64,000 bases of DNA from positions 13,988,217 to 14,052,216 of the forward strand of contig NC_049981.1 in the NCBI RefSeq assembly GCF_000003815.2. The letters are read 5' to 3'. Shown here in pieces: positions 1 to 10,040 of this stretch. Under the pieces are notes generated by a model. The model was not told the DNA's origin. It ran no database searches and saw nothing but the letters and a program-made list of their open reading frames with translations. How positions within the stretch are numbered: position 1 is the stretch's first letter; every line of letters begins with the position of its first letter. The position numbers and the translations under genes were made by a program. This stretch comes from Branchiostoma floridae (lineage: Eukaryota > Chordata > Leptocardii > Amphioxiformes > Branchiostomatidae).

Positions 1-1209
1 CAGAAATGGTCTACAAACAAGCAGCTGTTTCTTACACTATGTCATACGGCTTGCAAAAACTCATTCCAATGGATAGAACTGATTCAAAACTGGCTCCAAA
101 CATCTCTATAACTTCTGTTTAGTAAGGCCTTCTTGCATCAACATTTTAATATCATCCTCCACTATTCGTTTTATACATGGGTTCAAATTCAAATTTTTCT
201 TTTTGGCTCTGCAAACTTCTGTTCAAAAGATGTGGCTGAAATTCGTCACTTACCGCATCTGGTGGCGTTTTAGCACTCAGAGCAGCGAGGGGCGTCCATA
301 TGGGGTTCTGTCAGCCTGCCACATGCTGTCACCACGCCTGGTGTTAATTTCCAACTGTGAAGTCTCAAAGCCAGTTTACGACCTATGCAAATCAGGTGAA
401 AGAATGTGCTGGGGCAGGCAAATAACGACGCTCACTCACACTTCACTATCCACAGAAAGGACATTCTGCAACAAGCCTAAATATAGTTTTTGCGAACTGC
501 TTCAATAAAGAAATATTGAATGTAGAGTTAGTGTTAGGAACAAATTATTTTAAATTCCGTTCACAACCCTTCCACATAACCTCAAAAATTTACTCTACTA
601 CTAACGGTTCTCTACTCTATAAGTATAACGGCCACATTACTGGCGCCATATCGTTAGCCTCGGAAAAATCGTAAACCATCCACTGTAGTGTAACTTCAAA
701 TAAGATCATAGTATGACCTTATTTGCGCTCATCGTCCACATGCACATCACCAAATTCTATATTTGCGCTACTTGAACCCCCACTGTTGCATAACGTTAGG
801 CCCAAAGAACAGTATGACCAAAAGCTCCTTGGTATGACCGGCCCTTCTGGTTGACTGGTTGTATTTTTTTTTGCTATAATGCTGCTTAAAAGTTATGGCG
901 AGCAAAGGTTACTTACCGCAAGATAGTAACTGTGACTTGGTTCGTAACATAGTAACGAAGCTCGGCCGAACAAATCCTTGAAGAACTTTATCTATCGCGA
1001 CAGCTTTCTGTGATACCGCTGAGCAGCCTTGGTGCGCAACAGAAAGGTCATAGGTCACGCTCTTACGCGTTGTTCCCTGCTTCGGCATTCCAATGTTTAG
1101 CTTGATAAACACTTAATATGTTAGCGTTTTCATAGCATTGAGAATGATTTCTTAAGTTATCATACACTATATGGACTTTCTTTTTAAAAAAGGTAACGTT
1201 ACCCATGTA
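1..1209. other. Non-coding DNA, no gene recognised
   Basis: I see no exon with convincing splice sites, no RNA gene and no recognisable repeat here. Open frames are short and lack coding character. A 12-bp perfect palindrome (GGTAACGTTACC, 1192-1203) sits just before the assembly gap. Confidence 0.5.
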
Positions 1210-1440
1210 NNNNNNNNNNNNNNNNNNNNNNNNNNNNNNNNNNNNNNNNNNNNNNNNNNNNNNNNNNNNNNNNNNNNNNNNNNNNNNNNNNNNNNNNNNN
1301 NNNNNNNNNNNNNNNNNNNNNNNNNNNNNNNNNNNNNNNNNNNNNNNNNNNNNNNNNNNNNNNNNNNNNNNNNNNNNNNNNNNNNNNNNNNNNNNNNNNN
1401 NNNNNNNNNNNNNNNNNNNNNNNNNNNNNNNNNNNNNNNN
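1210..1440. other. Assembly gap (231 N)
   Basis: A run of 231 N. Any frame reported across it is an artefact. The flanks share no obvious element that would explain the missing sequence. Confidence 0.99.
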
Positions 1441-1797
1441 GGTGTAGTAACATATCCATGCATCCTTCCCCGGAGCCTTCCCCACGAGCTCCCCCTTCCC
1501 CTTTAAAGGTGTGTCTCGCTAGAAATCTACTGGTTGTGTTTTAGTGACGAGCATCCTCGCCCACCACACCTGGTCTTAACATTCCAAACCCGGTCTTTTT
1601 CAAGACCATATGGTAACCCCGTGTGAGTGCCTCCTCGTTGGCGGTTGCTGGGAAATGTGCAGAGCTATATACTAGTAGCTGTGACGCATAGCTAAATCTC
1701 ACACAAAAAAAGGAGCACAAAATCACACAACAGATTGATACACTACAACACCCAACACATGATCACCCAAAACTGGAATAAATGATCGGTTCAAGCC

Positions 1798-1843
1798 CTA
1801 TGTTCCGAAATCCCTATGTTCCGAAATCTCCATGTTCCGAAAT
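1798..1843 (+). repeat. 16-bp subterminal tandem array, left arm of foldback copy 1
   Basis: Tandem TATGTTCCGAAATCYC units, about 2.5 copies. They form the left arm of a foldback structure with the inverted array at 2512-2597. An adjacent 17-bp duplication (GACACACAACTAT-containing) follows at about 1847-1877. Confidence 0.9.
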
Positions 1844-2511
1844 TTTGACACACAACTATTGTGACACACAACTATAACCATGTACATGTAACATGGATGG
1901 CGTTTACAAGTCGATAGCCAATACCCAAGAAGCCAGACAGTTTCCTGATGATAACAGGCCTGAACGCCGACCTGAGCTGAAAACACCTGAAATTCGAATT
2001 CTAACGTTAGTTTATTTTTAGTCATAGAAATAAACTAGAATACTTATAAAAGTTCAACTTTTCTTTCCTTTATCATTTGCTAACCACATTTAACGTAAAC
2101 CATTTACCTAGTCTCGTTTTTGATTGATTTATGGGTGACCGAAATGCGTACATATCTAAAATAAAATGATGATGCTATCAAACTGGTACGAGGTTAGGTG
2201 CGTTACAAAAATGTTTGCCGATGGTGCGCGTTTAGGTTTGCCTAAACAGAAGTTTGCGGCTAAAATCTGCAATGGAGCTAACGTTAGTTCTCTGTTGTTA
2301 TTATTATAGTTTTAACAGATTTCAAGACATCCCAAATAACACAAAAAGGAGAATATCTAAAGAAGGTAACGTGATATAAATTATATAGGCCGCAACTTCC
2401 TATTTTGCTGACCGCGTGTCCGCAGCCTGGACTTATGTAGCTTTGGTCGACTCCCAGGTCGCTGTACAACGCCAGTCGGTACACTAGTGTGTTGGAACAC
2501 TTCCATAGACG

Positions 2512-2597
2512 ATAGAGATTTCGGAACATAGGGATTTCGGAATATAGGGATTTCGGAATATAGGGATTTCGGAACATAGGGATTTCGGAACATAGGG
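2512..2597 (-). repeat. 16-bp subterminal tandem array, right arm of foldback copy 1
   Basis: About five units of GATTTCGGAACATAGG, the reverse complement of the left-arm unit, with one-base variants (AATATAGG). The array would pair with 1798-1843 in a single strand. Confidence 0.9.
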
Positions 2598-2605
2598 CGG
2601 TCAGT

Positions 2606-3589
2606 TGTTTGGAACATATTCTGGAGTTAGAATTCCTCTCTTCCTCTGCCGTATGAAAAACAACTTGTTTCACACCAAGGCTAATGTCACATTTTCACAA
2701 AGGTCAGGCAGTTTTGGGGAATGAAAAGTAGCATGTAAAAGACATGAAAAACACAAAACAATTCAACAGCATGCCTTGTGCATATCTTTTGGCACAAAAG
2801 ATAATTTTGTGTTTCTGCCGCCGAACAGCCCAGCCGCATCCTGGATAGGACATAGGCCTTTAAAGCCAGACGGTACATGCAACTGGTTTGTCGTGGTATT
2901 GTAATGTATGTTTATTAAAAGTGCAGCAGAGTCGCAGTATTATGGCATGTTCACATTAACTATGCAATCCCTAATTTGCTAACTTGGACCTGTAAATGTT
3001 CCACCTGCCATAAAGTACAAATGTTACATGCCTTAAAAGTTCCATTATGGAAAACATTTGAATCATAGATAAATTCCAGAGCAAGGTCTTTGTGGGCCAG
3101 AACTTAATCTCCAAGCAGATCCTACGCCTATGATAGCATAAAATAGTACCAAACTGTCCAAGGAGTGTAGTCAGCCAAGAGGTGTACATTTGCTATGTAG
3201 GTAGCCAAACACGTCGGCTTCACTTCCCCTGGCAGTTTTTGATACTATCTTTTGATACTATCTGCTTGGATATTAACCAAAACCAAGACTGACTGATCTT
3301 CCCAAAACCTATCCACATACATGTACATGAATCTATAACCACACGAACAGGCACACCCCTCTTGGTGAATGGCATAGTCCACTAGCTTCAACTAAGGGAA
3401 TACATGTACTCAGATGGTGATATATCAGATAAATCTGACCCTTATCTACTACTGTAGCCACTAGCCAAGGGAAAACAGGCAACAAAACCCTGGAAAGAAG
3501 CATAGCGGTGGCCTGAGAAGTAAACCAATCAGATGTAGATGGGGAACATTGTGACATCAACCTACAGTATTAAGTTCAAACACAAAGAG
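2606..3589. other. Non-coding DNA, no gene recognised
   Basis: No supported exon or RNA. A small direct duplication (TTTTGATACTATCT, about 3237-3263) is the only structure I noticed. Confidence 0.45.
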
Positions 3590-4262
3590 CCACCAAAATT
3601 CAAACCTAAGCATAAGGACACAGCATCCAACCGATGTACCAAAAAAGCCACCCAAATTCAAACCTAAGCATAAGGACACAGCATCCAACCCATGTACCAA
3701 AAAGCAACACAATCGCACGTTGCGTTATGAAGATACAACGCACGTGCCACGCATACACAAAAGGTTTCCTACAGTGTCAAGTTCAAACACCAAGAGGCAC
3801 AAAATCAAATTTGAGGATTAGGCAACCACTATCAACCCATGTACCAAATATCATCGCGATCGGCACCTTTCGTTCTGGAGGTACAGCACCGGAACGCCAC
3901 ATCCACACACAAAAAGCTACCTGCCGTGTCAAATTGAAGCACTTAAGGAGGACCAAAACCAAACCCGGGCAACAGGCAACAACCACCAACCCATGTACAA
4001 TAATCGTCGCAATCAAGCGATGCGTTCAGGTCAGGAGATACAGTGCCTGAAACGCCTCCAAAACGCAAAAAAGGGCAACCTGCAATGTCAAATTCAAACA
4101 TCAGAAGGCCCAAAATCACACCTGACCGTCAGGCCACCGCCCCAAATCATCGCAATCGCTCGATCCGTTCTGGAGATACATCCCCGGAAAAGCCCCTTCC
4201 AAAAACTCCCACTCTACTGAAAACTACCTGCATTACATGCAGGTAATAAGTTCCTCCAATTC
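3590..4262 (+). repeat. Satellite-like tandem array with a ~60-bp duplication at its left end
   Basis: The left end is a near-perfect tandem duplication of about 58 bp (3596-3652 and 3654-3710, both with AAATTCAAACCTAAGCATAA). Rightward come about three diverged units of about 150 bp (near 3768, 3920 and 4078). Each contains in order a GTCAAATTCAAAC-like block, a CCCAAAATCA block, a CATCGCAATCG-like block and a GTTCTGGAGATACA-like block. The open frames here (for example 3634-4050) are by-products of the repeat composition and are not counted as genes. Confidence 0.75.
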
Positions 4263-4555
4263 AAGCTATTCTCCAGGCATAGGGACTAAAGCTTTATAGG
4301 TATAAATCAAAATCGCTGACCAAATGCAGGCCCACAGCTTTACTGGAGGAAAAATCCGGGGTTCAGTTAAAAGCTGAAACTTCTGTCTTATCCTAATCTC
4401 AAAGCAGAGGTTGGGTCAAGGGGTAGGTATGTAAGCGTGCTGACTGACACGCTATAACGTAGCTATGACGTGCACTAGTAGTGGGCGGGATTTCTTACCG
4501 CTTTCTCCCCTCCGACCCCACCTATCCTTAATCAACGTTTAAAATACTTTTATTA
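4263..4555. other. Unassigned non-coding DNA
   Basis: No gene or clear repeat recognised between the satellite array and the dispersed repeat that follows. Confidence 0.4.
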
Positions 4556-4685
4556 CCTTCGCCAAAGGTTATGTTTTGAGCCCGTTTGTCTGTCTGTGTG
4601 TGTGAACAGCATAACTCGAGAAGCCTTGGGTGGATCTTGGTGGGTAGGTGTCACGAAAACGAAGGTCAAGTTTGACAATGGCCAC
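4556..4685 (+). repeat. Dispersed repeat with AACAGCATAACTCGAGA core, copy 1
   Basis: It begins with CCTTCGCCAAAGGTTATGTT and continues through a TGTCTGTCTGTGTG stretch to the core AACAGCATAACTCGAGAA, then GTGGGTAGGTGTC. The same order of blocks (CTTTGCCAAGAAGG, core, GTATGTGGGTAGGTCTTG) is at 35060-35290. No coding capacity and no clear terminal inverted repeats in either copy. I infer a high-copy non-autonomous element but cannot name the family. Confidence 0.6.
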
Positions 4686-5155
4686 CCTAGCGGCGACGAG
4701 GTACAATGTATGGCAAGTGACATGTATTATTAACAACTACAAATTATCTACAACAGTATACTAATGTAACATAACAGAAAATATGGCGGTATAGATATTA
4801 CATTGTTAGAACACTACTTTTAGGTTCTGTTGTTACATATGGTCAATAACTTTTTCCTTTCTTCATTATATAATAAGGGCATATCATCAGGAAATGATAT
4901 TCATCTTCAATACTGTATTTGCAGATGGAACTCATTCTCTTTTCAGCTGGTACGTTTTTGTGATGGCCCAATTTCTAGACTTTTCAATTTCTAAACAATG
5001 TGCTCCAATCCTTAGTTTTGTTATGCTATTAGTAAATGATCTGCTTTGAATTGATAAAAGATAGTTTTCTAGAGCGAAGATTGTCTTAATTTTCGAATAT
5101 GCTTACAGTTTACTAAAGTTTCTTATCTTTTGTCTCCACTTCGAAAGAAATGTGT
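4686..5155 (-). mobile_element. LINE 3' end, truncated and degenerate (minus strand)
   Basis: Read on the minus strand from about 5155 downwards, the DNA encodes the C-terminal region of a non-LTR retrotransposon ORF2. Recognisable pieces are a KLRIGAHCLEIEKSR segment and, after a frameshift, the C-terminal Cys/His motif CKYSIEDEYHFLMICPYY. These align with KMRISAHSLEIERGR and the CKYC...EDEMHF motif in the LINE at 10471-11395. The copy has an in-frame stop near 5120 and at least one frameshift, so it is dead. Its 3' untranslated tail (GTATGGCAAGT, ATTAACAACTACAAA) is shared with the small insertion at 11725-11834, tying the two to one subfamily distinct from the plus-strand LINEs. Confidence 0.8.
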
Positions 5156-7912
5156 CCTTTAGGCGTTCCTTGAACATGTTTCCAAAATATTTGGCATCGA
5201 TATCACTCTCTGACCACTGTAAACTTTCTATTATTCTACATTGTAACGCTAAGCAATCTTATGCACAGACTACTAACACTGACCTCCCCTTGCGTCCCTA
5301 CTGTAGATTAGTATGGGACTCTGATTCCAAACAAAAATTTAATGCCATAGTCAATAGCGCTGACTTTTCTTCTGCTATAGATAATTTCATTAGTAGGAGC
5401 TACGGGACAACCCCCAATTCACTTGAGAACGCGTTATGTGATTTTGTATCGCCTCTACAAGAAGCGGGTAAAAAGTCTTTAACACTACGCTGTAAAAAGC
5501 CAGGTAGACAGAAACAAAACAAACCGAAAAGTAAAAAGAGATCGATGGTTTACGGAGACCTGTTCTACTTCCAGACGTAACGTATATGAACTAGCTAAAC
5601 TGCTCTCTAAAAATCCCCGGGACCCCTATATTAGGGGTCAGTATCTTAAAAAGAAAACTGAATATAGGAAATTAATCCGGAAAACCAAGAAAGATTACAG
5701 AAATAGTATCCTTCAACAACTTAATTCCCTATCTACCAAAAACCCCACAACGTTTTGGAACTTAGTCAAACAGTTTAAATCAAATGACTCCATCATTAAA
5801 GACGAAGAAACATTTGACAAACAAACACTTCACAACCACTTCCAAAACGAGACATGATGTCCCAACTTCCTAAAACCGACAATCATTTTCATATTCAGAT
5901 TAAAACCAAATTGGGCGAACTCGAGAACACTCCGTTAGTCAAAACAGTTTAGATGCAAAGATTCAACAAAACGAAATCAGACAAGCAATTTCCCAAGTTA
6001 ACAACAACAAAGCCTCTGGAAACGATTTGATACTTAACGAAATGTTCAAATGTGCAGCCCATATACTTACGAGACCGCTAACCAAACTCTTTAACCTATT
6101 TTTGTCATCTGGTCACTTCCCCAAACAATGGGGTGAAAGTCACATTGTCCCAATACACAAAAGTGGCCCCAAAGATGATCCCAGTAATTATAGGGGGATT
6201 TCTGTCATCAGCTGCCTCGCCAAGTTGTTCACGGCTGTAATTAACAAACGTCTTGCTAACTACCTAGATGAAAATTATCTCATTTCCGCCAACCAAGCCG
6301 GCTTCAGAAATAACTTTGGAGCTAATGATAACCTCTTTGTCATCGACACATTAATATCCAAATACAATAACACTAACAAACGCCTGTATGCATGCTTCGT
6401 AGATTTTAAAAAAGCCTTTGACAGTGTTTGGCGAGAAGGTCTTCGTTATAAATTACTGAACTCAGGAATAAGCGGAAAATTGTACAGTGTAATAAAATCC
6501 ATGTATAGCAACCCACAAACTTGTGTTAAAACGTCAGCTGGTCTGACACCCCTATTCACAACAGACAGAGGCGTAAGACAGGGGTGTAACCTCAGCCCTG
6601 CCCTTTTCAACTTATTCACAAATGACCTGGTAAAAGATTTTGACAGCCCTGACTGTGCCCCACCCTCCCTGCATAATCTACTTGTATCCTCCCTGCTATA
6701 TACTGACGACGAAGTGTTGTTTTCAGAATCTGAAACAGGTTTACAATGTGCTCTGGACAAACTTCAAGCATTTTGCGAGAAATGGAAACTTCAAGTGAAC
6801 TTATAGAAAACCAAAGTTATGATCTTCAACAAACTCGGGCGAATTTTCAAAAACATGAAATTTACTTTCGGTACAGATACTATAGATATTGCAACCTCCT
6901 ATTCTTACTTAGGCCTGACGTTATCCCCCTCAGGTACCTATTCTCTAGCAAAGAAACAACTGTCCTTGAAAGCACGCAAAGACATTTTCAGTCTCAAACC
7001 CCTCATGCATTCATCTCTGTCTCCAAAGGCCCTGCTCAAAATATTTAGTACATGTATCATCAAAACTATTATATTATATGGTTGTGAGATTTGGGGCAAA
7101 GCTTATTCAGATGACAGTTGCCCAGCAGAAATTACACAGAACCGCTTTTGCAAAAATGTTCTCGGTGTACATAGAAATTCAAGTAACATAGCTAGTAGAG
7201 CAAAGCTCGGAATGTACCAATAGACATAGATATATCCATGCATACAGTTAAGTACTGGCTACGCCTCAAACAGTTGGACATCTCAACACATCCCTTACAA
7301 GTAGACGCTTTACTCTGTCAGCAATCTATACCGAGTAACAGCCGTAAGAAATGCTGGTCACAACACGTAAAGGAAATTCTAGACCATGCTGGTTACTCTT
7401 TCCTTTTTCTCTTTTCACTAGATAATTTCGAGGTCAGATCGGCAATGTGCAAACTTAGAATCAGCGCCCAACCCCTTGAAAGTGAGAGAGGGCGGTACAA
7501 AAAGCTACCTGTGGGCGAAAGAACCTGTAACCATTGTATTGTAACCGGTGGAAGACGAAATACATTTTATTTCTAACTGCCTCTCTAATGACCAGGAAAG
7601 AAAGGAGTTATTTGAAGAGGTTTGCAAAACACACAAAAATTTCCAAACGCTTACCGACGAAAACAAAACTATAAAGCTGTTAACGTCACATAACCCACTC
7701 ATCATAGAAAAAGTACTTCGTCTTCCACTGCTTCCAGAAAAGAAGTCAAACCCCAAATGCGTAGATTGTAGCTCCCAGCAGTCCATATCATTGATAGAAT
7801 AGTCACTTGTTTACACTTGTCACCATTGTTATCTATACCAAATTACTTTATTTTACGTATGTTTACTATATCTTCTGTAGGCTTCATGTTGCAATTAGCC
7901 CTCGGGCAAGAA
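5152..7912 (+). mobile_element. 5'-truncated, inactivated LINE with endonuclease tail and reverse transcriptase
   Basis: A non-LTR retrotransposon copy. In order it holds the end of an APE-type endonuclease (SDH motif in LSDHCKLSIIL, about 5200-5230); a basic linker; the reverse-transcriptase domain (NKASGNDLILNEMFK, then HIVPIHKSG, NYRGISVIS, NQAGFR, ACFVDFKKAFDSV, RQGCNLSP, and the catalytic YTDD box near 6700); and a C-terminal region ending in a Cys/His motif. The endonuclease start and 5' end are missing. Frame changes near 5545, 5855-6010 and 7540, and stops at 6804-6806 and 7221-7223, show that it cannot make one protein. Against the copy at 10471-11395 it lacks about 60 codons after EILDHAGYSF (7380-7420). 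The 3' UTR reaches CAATTAGCCCTCGGGCA at about 7894-7910. Clade (I/Jockey/CR1-like group) is not resolved by eye. Confidence 0.92.
6027..6806 (+). pseudogene. Reverse-transcriptase domain fragment of LINE
   Basis: This is the longest intact frame in the window, 259 codons. It spans fingers, palm and thumb of a LINE reverse transcriptase, which would copy element RNA at a nicked chromosomal target. Visible motifs are FVDFKKAFDSV (first catalytic Asp), GVRQGCNLSPALFNLF (template-binding region), and LLYTDDEVLF, where YTDD replaces the more usual YADD; Thr at this place may still be functional. The frame stops at KLQVNL where the family continues with KTKVMIFNK, so the stop at 6804-6806 is a disabling mutation or sequencing error. 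The listed Met is not the real start of the element's ORF, which ran from upstream endonuclease sequence. Confidence 0.88.
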
Positions 7913-8046
7913 CACATCGAAAAAATTTCTCTCACTCAGACCAAAAAATCGCTCACTCCTACAGCCGGGTTGACAGAGAAAGCCTACCGAAGTGAGATAA
8001 CTTTTTGTTCTGTGGGTGAAAGTGATCTTCGGTGTTGTGTGTCGGA
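7912..8046. mobile_element. Small foldback MITE, copy 1 (~135 bp)
   Basis: The left side reads ACATCGA...AAATTTCTCTCACTCAGACC; the right side (ACTTTTTGTTCTGTGGGTGA ... GTTGTGTGTCGG) is close to its reverse complement, with a central CTCACTCCTACAGCCGGGTTG block. Copies 2 and 3 are at about 10077-10213 and 10365-10470. There is no coding capacity. It abuts the LINE 3' UTR, so it either inserted into that LINE's tail or hitch-hiked next to it. Confidence 0.65.
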
Positions 8047-8274
8047 AAAAATATGGATTGTTTGAGTTTATTTTGATTATTTATTTTGATCCACATTTAG
8101 CCTCATGAGAGGCTATTCTTCCTGTGGTCACATTCATATTTACACATTATATACGTACAGTTAAAAACATGCAGAGACATACAAAGTGACAATACATAGC
8201 AGATGTAACATAATTCCTCATAGTCAATAATCAAGTTTTTTGGAAATTCTTGCCCGTGGGCTAATTGCAGGTAA
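8047..8274 (-). mobile_element. Probable LINE 3'-UTR remnant, minus strand
   Basis: At 8243-8270 the reverse complement contains TGCAATTAGCCCACGGGCAA, matching the 3' UTR of the plus-strand LINEs at 7894 and 11350 (CAATTAGCCCTCGGGCA). The remaining sequence to 8100 has no coding match and may be unrelated filler. Confidence 0.45.
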
Positions 8275-8350
8275 TGGTGGGCTCCCACTGCACTCGCGTC
8301 ACGCTTGCGTCGCTTCGGGGTTCGACAACGCAGACGTGACCCCGCGGCAC

Positions 8351-8413
8351 CTAGAGGTGACGCGAGCGAACCTAGAGGTGACACAAGCAAACCTAGAGGT
8401 GACACAAGCAAGC
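8351..8413 (+). repeat. 21-bp tandem repeat, three units
   Basis: CTAGAGGTGACGCGAGCGAA, then CTAGAGGTGACACAAGCAAA, then CTAGAGGTGACACAAGCAAG, head to tail within the left arm of the Harbinger-like element. Confidence 0.9.
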
Positions 8414-8483
8414 GCGACGTTTTTTTGGAAGTTAAAAAATAACGCAAGTGGCAAGATCCCCCAACAGTGACCCAAGAGTGACA

Positions 8484-8926
8484 CAACAGTGACCCAAGAG
8501 TAACACAACAGTGACACAACAGTGACGCCAACATGCCTTCAACAGTATCAAGGTTATATTTTGTCTATTTTGCACCAAGTATCAAAAGTAAACATCATTT
8601 TATTATTGAAAAGCTATTTTGGATACATTTGGATATCATTTTACAGCAATTTGTCAGTTACAACAGTGACCCAAGAGTAACACAACAGTGACACAACAGT
8701 GACGCCAACATGCCTTCAACAGTATCACGGTTATATTTTGTCTATTTTGCACCAAGTATCAAAAGTAAACATCATTTTATTATTGAAAAGCTATTTTGGA
8801 TACATTTTGGATATCATTTTACAGCAGTTTGTCAGTTACAACAGTGACCCAAGAGTAACACAACAGTGACACAACAGTGACGCCAACATGCCTTCAACAG
8901 TATCACGGTTATATTTTGTCTATTTC
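8484..8926 (+). repeat. 177-bp tandem repeat, 2.5 units, within MITE
   Basis: Units start at 8484, 8661 and 8839 with CAACAGTGACCCAAGAGTAA and are almost identical over AACATGCCTTCAACAGTATC and the AT-rich half. The third copy stops after TTTTGTCTATTT at about 8924. High identity implies recent expansion. Confidence 0.93.
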
Positions 8927-9362
8927 CTATCAAAACGTAGGAAATATCAAGATTTTTCATTTGTGAAATATGCAAATTAACACACACCATTACACATACT
9001 TGTTGCAAAACACATAAGCGATGGAGTCAAATCTGGTATATGGTTCGTGTCCATTCATTTGGGTTACTTCTTTTACTGTAAAAGTCTTTCAAGGTTATCA
9101 TATAACATAAGTAACATTCATAAGCATAAGCATCATCACAAGGGAAATTATTTCATTATAAATCTCATTTTGAGGCATTTTCATCATTTTACAGTGATTT
9201 TTCATACATTGACAACGCTGCGACTTCCGATAACCTGTCCATTTAGTCTAGAAACGCAACAGTGACGCATGTCAGTGGGAGCGCAACAGAAAATCGGCGA
9301 AAATAACACAACAGTTGTCTACTCTAGTCTAAAACTAGTAAAAGCTAACTCTAGATCCTGGG

Positions 9363-10020
9363 TTATTTCGTTCGACTCCTTTTTCGAAGACAGTGGAAGA
9401 CGAAAGATCCCACCTTTTCTATTATGTGTGGGTTTTGTGATGTTAGAAGGAGAACTGTATTCTTTTTGTCAGTGATTACTGTCCAATACTTGCCGGTGCT
9501 GTTCCACAACTGGGACATCCTGTACAGAAAGCGCCTTTTCTGAGAGTTGGACTTTGGTTTCGGTATTCTGATCGTGTTCATTCTGGTTGAGCGTGTTCGG
9601 TAGTTGTGAATCTGAGACTGAAAGGTGATTTTGTCGTGCAGAGCTTTTGGTTGTTTGGTGAGCATTATTCTTTCGAAAGTGGCAAGGCTTTTCTGTTGAA
9701 TTCTGTCCCTTACCGTCAGCCAGCCTAAGATCTTCAGCATAAAGTCCACATGTGTTACGATCACAACCAAGAGCAAGTCTTGCGGCCCTGTTCTGAACCA
9801 CCTGTAGTCTTCTTATGTTCTTCTGTGGTTTGTTTCCCCAAACGGAGCAGCAGTAGTCTATATGTGGAATTATCAAGGCGTTGACTACGGCTATTCTCTG
9901 CTGACGTGGTAATGAGTCCTTAACTCTCCTCACCTGATTGTCAAGACAATTTCTTTGGTATAAATGATTATTATTGTATGACGTATATAGTTGCAAACTG
10001 AACAAAATGTCAGTGATCAT
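9363..10020 (-). mobile_element. Two LINE families fused on the minus strand (dead copies)
   Basis: On the minus strand, 10020 to about 9480 encodes the end of a reverse transcriptase and the C-terminal region of one LINE family. Recognisable are LPRQQRIAVVNALIIPHIDY, CSVWGN, LQVVQNRAARLALGCDR, then after a frameshift near 9740 LGWLTVRDRIQQKSL and FLYRMSQLWNS. Instead of that family's usual ending, the frame runs straight into TVITDKKNTVLLLTSQNPHI and VGSFVFHCLRKR. This is the C-terminus of the other family, seen at 7650-7740 and 11110-11220. The junction is near 9475-9490. The simplest reading is one truncated element inserted into or beside another. Confidence 0.8.
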
Positions 10021-10040
10021 TTTGCGTTTGAGTAAATAAA

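Larger units (their letters stand above)
1788..2605. mobile_element. Non-autonomous foldback DNA transposon, copy 1
   Basis: The element is bounded by inverted arrays of a 16-bp unit (TATGTTCCGAAATCTC). About 2.5 units lie at 1798-1843 and about 5 units in reverse complement at 2512-2597. Inside are patches homologous to the copy at 32254-33240, for example a CATGTACAT-A-AACRTGRATGG block, a CCTGAACGCCGACC block and a GATGCTATCAA block. No transposase frame is present, so it must have moved with a helper enzyme. Unlike copy 2, no matching target-site duplication is visible, so the ends are set by alignment with copy 2 and this copy is probably older. Apparent frames over the arrays encode only the repeat (SEIPMFRN-like peptides) and are not genes. 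Confidence 0.8.
8275..9287. mobile_element. Harbinger-like MITE carrying internal satellites (~1 kb)
   Basis: The left terminus GGTGGGCTCCCACTGCACTC and the right terminus (reverse complement GCGCTCCCACTGACATGCGT) resemble each other. They also match the 241-bp MITE at 36174-36414 (AGGTGCACTCTCACTGCACT). Internally there are three 21-bp units (CTAGAGGTGACRCRAGCRAA, 8351-8413) and 2.5 copies of a 177-178 bp unit (starts 8484, 8661 and 8839). Each larger unit begins with short AACAGTGACNC motifs and ends with TTGTCAGTTA. There is no transposase. TAA precedes the left end as a possible 3-bp target duplication, but the right flank does not confirm it. Confidence 0.7.

Noticed and set aside
1063-1506. 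Open frames across the first N run
   Set aside because: They consist mostly of unknown residues; N runs simply contain no stops.
2284-2673. Frames with repeated SEIPMFRN / PKSLYSEI peptides
   Set aside because: These are translations of the 16-bp subterminal array of the foldback element, in a repeat that also reads in other frames.
4686-7912. Minus-strand LINE tail joined head to head with a plus-strand LINE, as if by twin priming
   Set aside because: Both pieces contain the ORF C-terminus and they have different 3' UTRs, so they are two separate insertions, not one element with an inverted 5' part.
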